Of a stretch of 64,000 bases of DNA, positions 55,601 to 61,600 are shown piece by piece. The DNA lies in assembly GCF_024166365.1 (NCBI RefSeq), contig NC_064842.1:28057001-28121000 (forward strand), written 5' to 3'. This DNA is from Elephas maximus indicus. Its lineage: Eukaryota > Chordata > Mammalia > Proboscidea > Elephantidae. The notes under the pieces are model-generated. The model did not search any database and was not told the DNA's origin. It saw nothing but the letters and a program-made list of their open reading frames with translations. The translations under genes and the position numbers were made by a program. Within the stretch, counting starts at the first letter, position 1; each line of letters begins with the position of its first letter.

Positions 55601-58600
55601 AATACTATTAGAGTAAATCTAGCCCTTTTATGAGAGCAGAATTATATATATAGGTGGAATTTAATGAAATTCAGAAGAAAAAGAACTTTCTAAACTTTCT
55701 AACTGGGTAGTTGAATTTGCACTGTATTGTTATAAATAGAAGTTGGTGGATTTCACCTTTGTAGATCAGATTTTGCAGATACTACTTCAGACTATGCCTA
55801 TGAAGACTTCTTCCAGACATAAGTTCCTTTCAAGTTGAGTCTGACTAATGGCAATTCCATGAAATCCCCCGGTGGTGCACATGGTTAACGCACTCGGTTG
55901 CTAACCCAAAGGCTGGAGGTTTGAGTCCACTCAGAGGTACCTTAAAAGAAAGTCCTGGTGATTTACTTCTAAAAAATCACCCATTTAAAACCTTGTGGGG
56001 TGCACTTCCGCTGTGAAACACACGGGGTCACCAGGAGTCAAAATTGACTCAACAACAACTGGTAAAAAGTAATCAGAGAAAACAAGTGCTGGGAGCAGAC
56101 TGCGGGTGGGGAGAAGCTCTCCAGCAATTTACGGCGAAGTGTGGTATGTGCCTTGTTGGTACACTCAGTTGGCACACTTTTTATTGTTACCGTTTTGCTT
56201 GAAGTTAGCTACTTTTTGCAGTTTCTGGAAGTATACTTCTATTCCTTCTTCCTCAAGTACCACTCATCTCTATTTCAGTTAAGGGACTTTGTGGGTTTTG
56301 CAAATTAGAATTACCTCCCAGGTTTTCAGGCTCTGATGTTTAAAAACCAAAAAACCAAACCCATTGCCGTCAAGTCAATTCCGACTCATAGCGACCCTAT
56401 AGGTCAGAGTAGAACTGTCCCATAGAGTTTCCAAGGAGCGCCTGGTGGATTTGAACTGCTGACCTTTTGGTTAGCAGCTGTAGCACTTAACCACTACGCC
56501 ACCAGGGTTTCCAAAGGTGTGGGAATTTCCATGAACTTGGCTTTGTCTGTTGTCCCTTCTGTAGTCTTTAGCCATTTTGCTGGCCATAAGCACTGCTTGG
56601 AGAGGTAGATTGGAAGGAACAGAGAGTAAACTTCAAATCTGATTTTTTTACTACTTGATAGCAGATTTGATTAAAAGTTTTATTAGGGAAGAAGTTAGTA
56701 CTTAATGTTTTATTAACCTTATTCATATTGTTTTTATGCCATATTATCATAAATATTAAAAATTGGCCATGTAATTTTAGGAGGAAGCCACAAAATAAAA
56801 TTTAATTTCTATCTTTTGTTCTCTTTCATGACAATTAGAATATGATAGCAAATATTCTCAATCGAGATTGCAAAAGAATTCTTTTGCCCTATTAGAAGCT
56901 GCTTGCTTCAGAGCCTTCTGTGGTAGGACTTAAATTGAAGATCTAAAAGATCTTGAAAAGATGCAAAAGGAGGTTTTTTTTTTTAGTTATACTTTAGATG
57001 AAGGTTTACAGAACACACTAGCTTCTCATTAAACAATACACATATCATTTTGTGACATTGGTTACCAACCCCACAATATATCAACACTCTCCCCCTTCTT
57101 GACCTTGAGTTCCCTACCAGCTTTCCTGTCCCCTCCTGCCTTCTAGTCCTTGCCCCAGGGCTGATGTGCCCATTTAGTCTTGTTTTGTTTTATGGGCCTT
57201 TCTAATCTTTGGCTGAAGGGTGAACCTCAGGAGTGACTTCATTACTGAGCTAACGGGGAGTCCAGCAGCCATACTCTCGGGGTTTCTCCAGACTCTGTCA
57301 GACCAGTAAGTCTGGTCTACAAAAGGAATTTTTAAATTCTTGAACTTTTAAAATTCCCTCAGCATGTAAATGAGATTATTTCTTCCTTTCTAATATGAAA
57401 GCCCGTTTTCCCCCTTAGGGAGAAGGTAAAAATAAAACTGTAGAGTGATGAGGGAGGAAAAACATTAATTGATCTGTATCCAATAATTCTTAAAATTTAC
57501 TTTTCCAAATTTTTCTTTATTTTTAAAAATTTTTATTTAAAATATGTACTACTTCTCTAATAAGCGAAGACCTTTTTAAATGGAGGCAAGGGTAGTATAA
57601 ACCCACTGCCATAGAGTCGATTCTGACTCAAAGCGACCCTATACCCCATAGAGTTCCCAAGGAGTGCCTGGTGGATTTGAATTGCCGACCTCTTGGTTAG
57701 CAGCCATAGCACTTAACCACTACACCACCAGGGATTAGTATAGGATAGTGGTATTAACTTGATCTCTGTCATAAGTTTTGAGCAAAGCCTGTGGATTAGA
57801 AAAGCTCTGTAAAATTTTTCTTCATATTCCTCAATTCCATGTGACACGCTCCTAATCATGTAGTAAATAATAAACTTAACATTTTGGTATTAGTTGAAAT
57901 TTCAGAATGTCTGTTTTCCAAGTTTTGGCTCCTTAACAGTGGAACATAAACCTAAATAGAATTAGGGAATTTTAAAACAGAGTATTAGTAAGACACAATA
58001 AATAATTTGCAAGAAGGAATCTGAATTTAGTCTCTTACAAAAAGTAGAGATAGTAGAATCTGTCAAGTAGGATCGGAGAAAGAACACAAATAGGGAAAGG
58101 AAAAGTTACATTTGTTTTAGTATGTTCATAGCTTTAACCATAAAAAAATCTGTGCTGTTGCCTTCTGGGTGACATGGGAGCTTATCAGCTGTCATACATG
58201 GTGTTTGGACTTCAGTAGCCCAGATCCTTCTGTCTTAGTCTGCATTAAGTTCTTATCCTACTCAGCTAACTTCATTCTGAAGCCAAAATCATCATTTACT
58301 TTCTGGTGAGAGAATCTTAATTTAATGTTTTATGTTATTTTTGTTTGTTTTTAATGTTATTGATTTTTAACTTCAAAAATAAAGCCTGTGTACTAAATCT
58401 TTTTGATTCACTATTTCTGTTGTTTAAATGGGGTGATTTCTCTTTCAATATTTTTCCAAACAGGTTTGTGTCTGGAGAAGAGAGTCTTCTATAAGCTTAT
58501 ATCAGGACTTCATGCTAGTATCAACTTGCATCTGTGTGCAAATTATCTTTTGGAAGGTAATCAGACTTCGAAATAGAAATTTTGTCTTACATTTGTGTGA

Positions 58601-61600
58601 AAATTACTGGGGGAAATACATATTCTTCGTAGAGAAAAAAAAATCTTATTTACTTAATGTAATATGTTTCTCTTTCTCTTTAGAAACCTGGGGTAAACCT
58701 AGTTGGGGACCAAATATCAAAGAATTTAAACGCCGTTTTGACCCTGTGGAAACCAAGGGGGAAGGTCCAAGAAGGTTAAAGAATCTGTACTTCTTATACT
58801 TGATTGAGCTTCGAGCTTTATCAAAGGTGGCCCCGTATTTTGAACGCTCAATTGTTGATCTTTACACTGGAAATGTAGAAGAAGATGCTGACACAAAAAC
58901 CCTTCTACTGAATATCTTTCAAGATACAAAGTAAGAATTGATTATTAGTGATCTGAAATTTTCCAGTATGTATTTGAATGAGGTAGCTCTTGACATACAA
59001 CAAAAACTGACCCTAAACGTTTGAAAAAGGAGAATTAGGGCTGAGAAGAAAAATGATCAACAGAACATTTTAAAATATTTTTTAAATGCCGACTGAAAAG
59101 CATCTATAAAACTTTGCTGTAGAATAGGATGTTTTTTAACTGTCATAAAAATATATATAACATAATATTTGCCAACTTCATGTATACAATTTAGTGACAT
59201 GAATTACATTAATCATGTTGTGCAGCCATCACCAATATCCATTGCCAAATTTCCGTAAACATGAACTCATTGCTTCTTAAACAATGACTCTCCCTTTCTC
59301 CCTCCCTCCCGTTCCTGGTAACCACTAATAAAAATTTTTGGTCTCTGTATGTTTACCTAGAATAAGCTATTTTTGTAAATATAAATATAAATTTAAAACT
59401 TTATGTGGCATCAAAAAATTTTTTTTGTAGTATCAAAATTTAATGCTACTTTTAATGTTCTTCCTACCAATTTTTAACATGTAATTTTTCATTACGTTAC
59501 TACAGATTAGTATGTCAGCACAAATAAGTCTGTGTTTATCTTTCTTATTGGGTCATCCGCCCCTGTCAGGGATTGTAAATGTGAAAAGAGACTTTGATTC
59601 TGTAGGAAGGTGCTATGAGGTTGGAAGAGAGACAGATGCCAGCCATACGTAGAAACAGAGTCCTTAGTGTGGTGAAAAAATGTGAAATTGTTTACTACAG
59701 ATGATCTGGTAAGCAAGGTCAGCACTCTATCAGAGCTTAGTACTTGAATTGTCATCTGTAACTTATTGTCATTTCATCAGGTCCTTTCCCATGCACTTTG
59801 ATGAGAAGTCCATGTTTGCAGGTGACAAAAAGGGAGCCAAGTCACTAAAGGTAAGTAGTTCTTGACTGGGGACAAGACAGGGGAAGCTTACTAGTTTTGT
59901 TTTAATCCTATTTGTCTAAAATATTTTCCTTCCCAGTTCTCCAGCTTGTTGAAGTCGGTCTGATTGGATTTTACCGTAAATAATACACAAAGCCCTATCC
60001 ATAATTCCTTCTCAGTTCCATTGTCCTAGCTAGTGTGACCAACTGCTTAGCAAAACCTCAGTCATGACTTTGTCCAGTGAGTGTGACACCTTCATAAATG
60101 TCTTTCTAAAAGATAACAGATTATTTTGAGAGGAAATGCTTTAGAATTTTAGTTTTCTTTAAAATCACAGTGGCTAACATAAACCCACAAAAAACTCGTT
60201 ACCATAGAGTCTATTCTGACTCGTAGTGACCCTATAGAACAGGATAGAACTGCCCCACAGGGTTTCCAAGGAGCAGCTGGTGGATTTGAACTGCTCACCT
60301 TTTGGTTAGCAGCCAAGGTCTTAACTACTGTGCCACCAGGGCTCCATGGACTAACATAAAAGGCAAAAATTACCTGTTAACCTGTGGTACCAGAAAAATA
60401 GTATATTTTAGGAACATTGCCAAATTTCATGTTAGGGTTCTTTAATTTTTTTTCATTTGCTTATAGTAAATTAAGGAGTTCCTGGGTGGTGCAAAGTCCT
60501 TAAGTGCTCGAATACTAGCCAAAAGGTTGGCAGTTTGAACTCACCCAGACGCACCTTAGAAGACAGCCCTGGTGATCTGCTTTCAAAAGGTCACAGCCTT
60601 GAAAACCCTATGGAGCAGCTCTACTCTGCACACATGGAGTCACCATGAGTAGGAATTGACTCAATGGCAGCTAACAGTACAGCTTATTTCATTTTGGGGG
60701 TGGTTTTGCCTTACAGTTGTCATAGAGACATAACTGCTATTTGGTATTTAATATAATGTTAATTCATTTTTATGGTGCCTTCTATTTTATAAGTACTTAC
60801 AAAAATATATATATATATTTTACATAAATATTATTTTGATCTTCACAACTCCCTTGTGTAATAGATAGAACAACTATAATTGTGTATGTTTCTATAGATG
60901 AGGAAAGTGAAACTGAGAAAGGCCCAGGGTCTCAGAACTAGCTTTCAACCGCACAAGGCCGCAAGTATTGTTTGCTGTTATTTAAGGGTGTATAAAGGAG
61001 AACCGAAGTCCATTTTTCCATCTGCTCCAGAGAAAATGAATTACGAGAGCAGAGAGCAATGGAAATTGTGTGTTCTACTTACATTCTTTATTTTGGCCGA
61101 GGTATTGATTCCTCTCAACCCTTTGGGTATCTGGGAAATGCTTTTGGTGGCCAGATTTTTCATGGTGCTTACCTTCAGCTTCATGCAGTAAAATATTTAC
61201 CTTAGTGCAATAAAATAATTTTTATTTTCCATCCTGTGAAAAAGATGAGGAAACTTTTTAAACCCATGTGAGCCTCAGATGAGGTGAAACTCACCTAAAA
61301 GTCATGGGAATCCATGCACAGATACAGGCAGAAGAGCTGCACACACACAGCCCCTTCCCCCTGCCTCCCGCCAGTGCAGGGAAACATCACAGCAAAATAC
61401 AGGATCCAGTAAGCACCCCTGTAGAACCTGCATCAGTGACTGTTTGCAACTATAAGATCAGACAGCTGGTACAGCCCTATGGTCATCAGTGTTGACTGAG
61501 CACATTTTACATGCATGATGGGGTACTGAGAATAGATATAAAAACTGGTAGTTTTTCTGGAACTCGCTTTCTGATTTAGGCCTACGCAAAGCAAAACATC

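Noticed and set aside
58512..58934. 140-residue open frame across intron 11
   Set aside because: Only its second half (exon 12) is real coding; the first half is in a different frame from exon 11 and is intronic.
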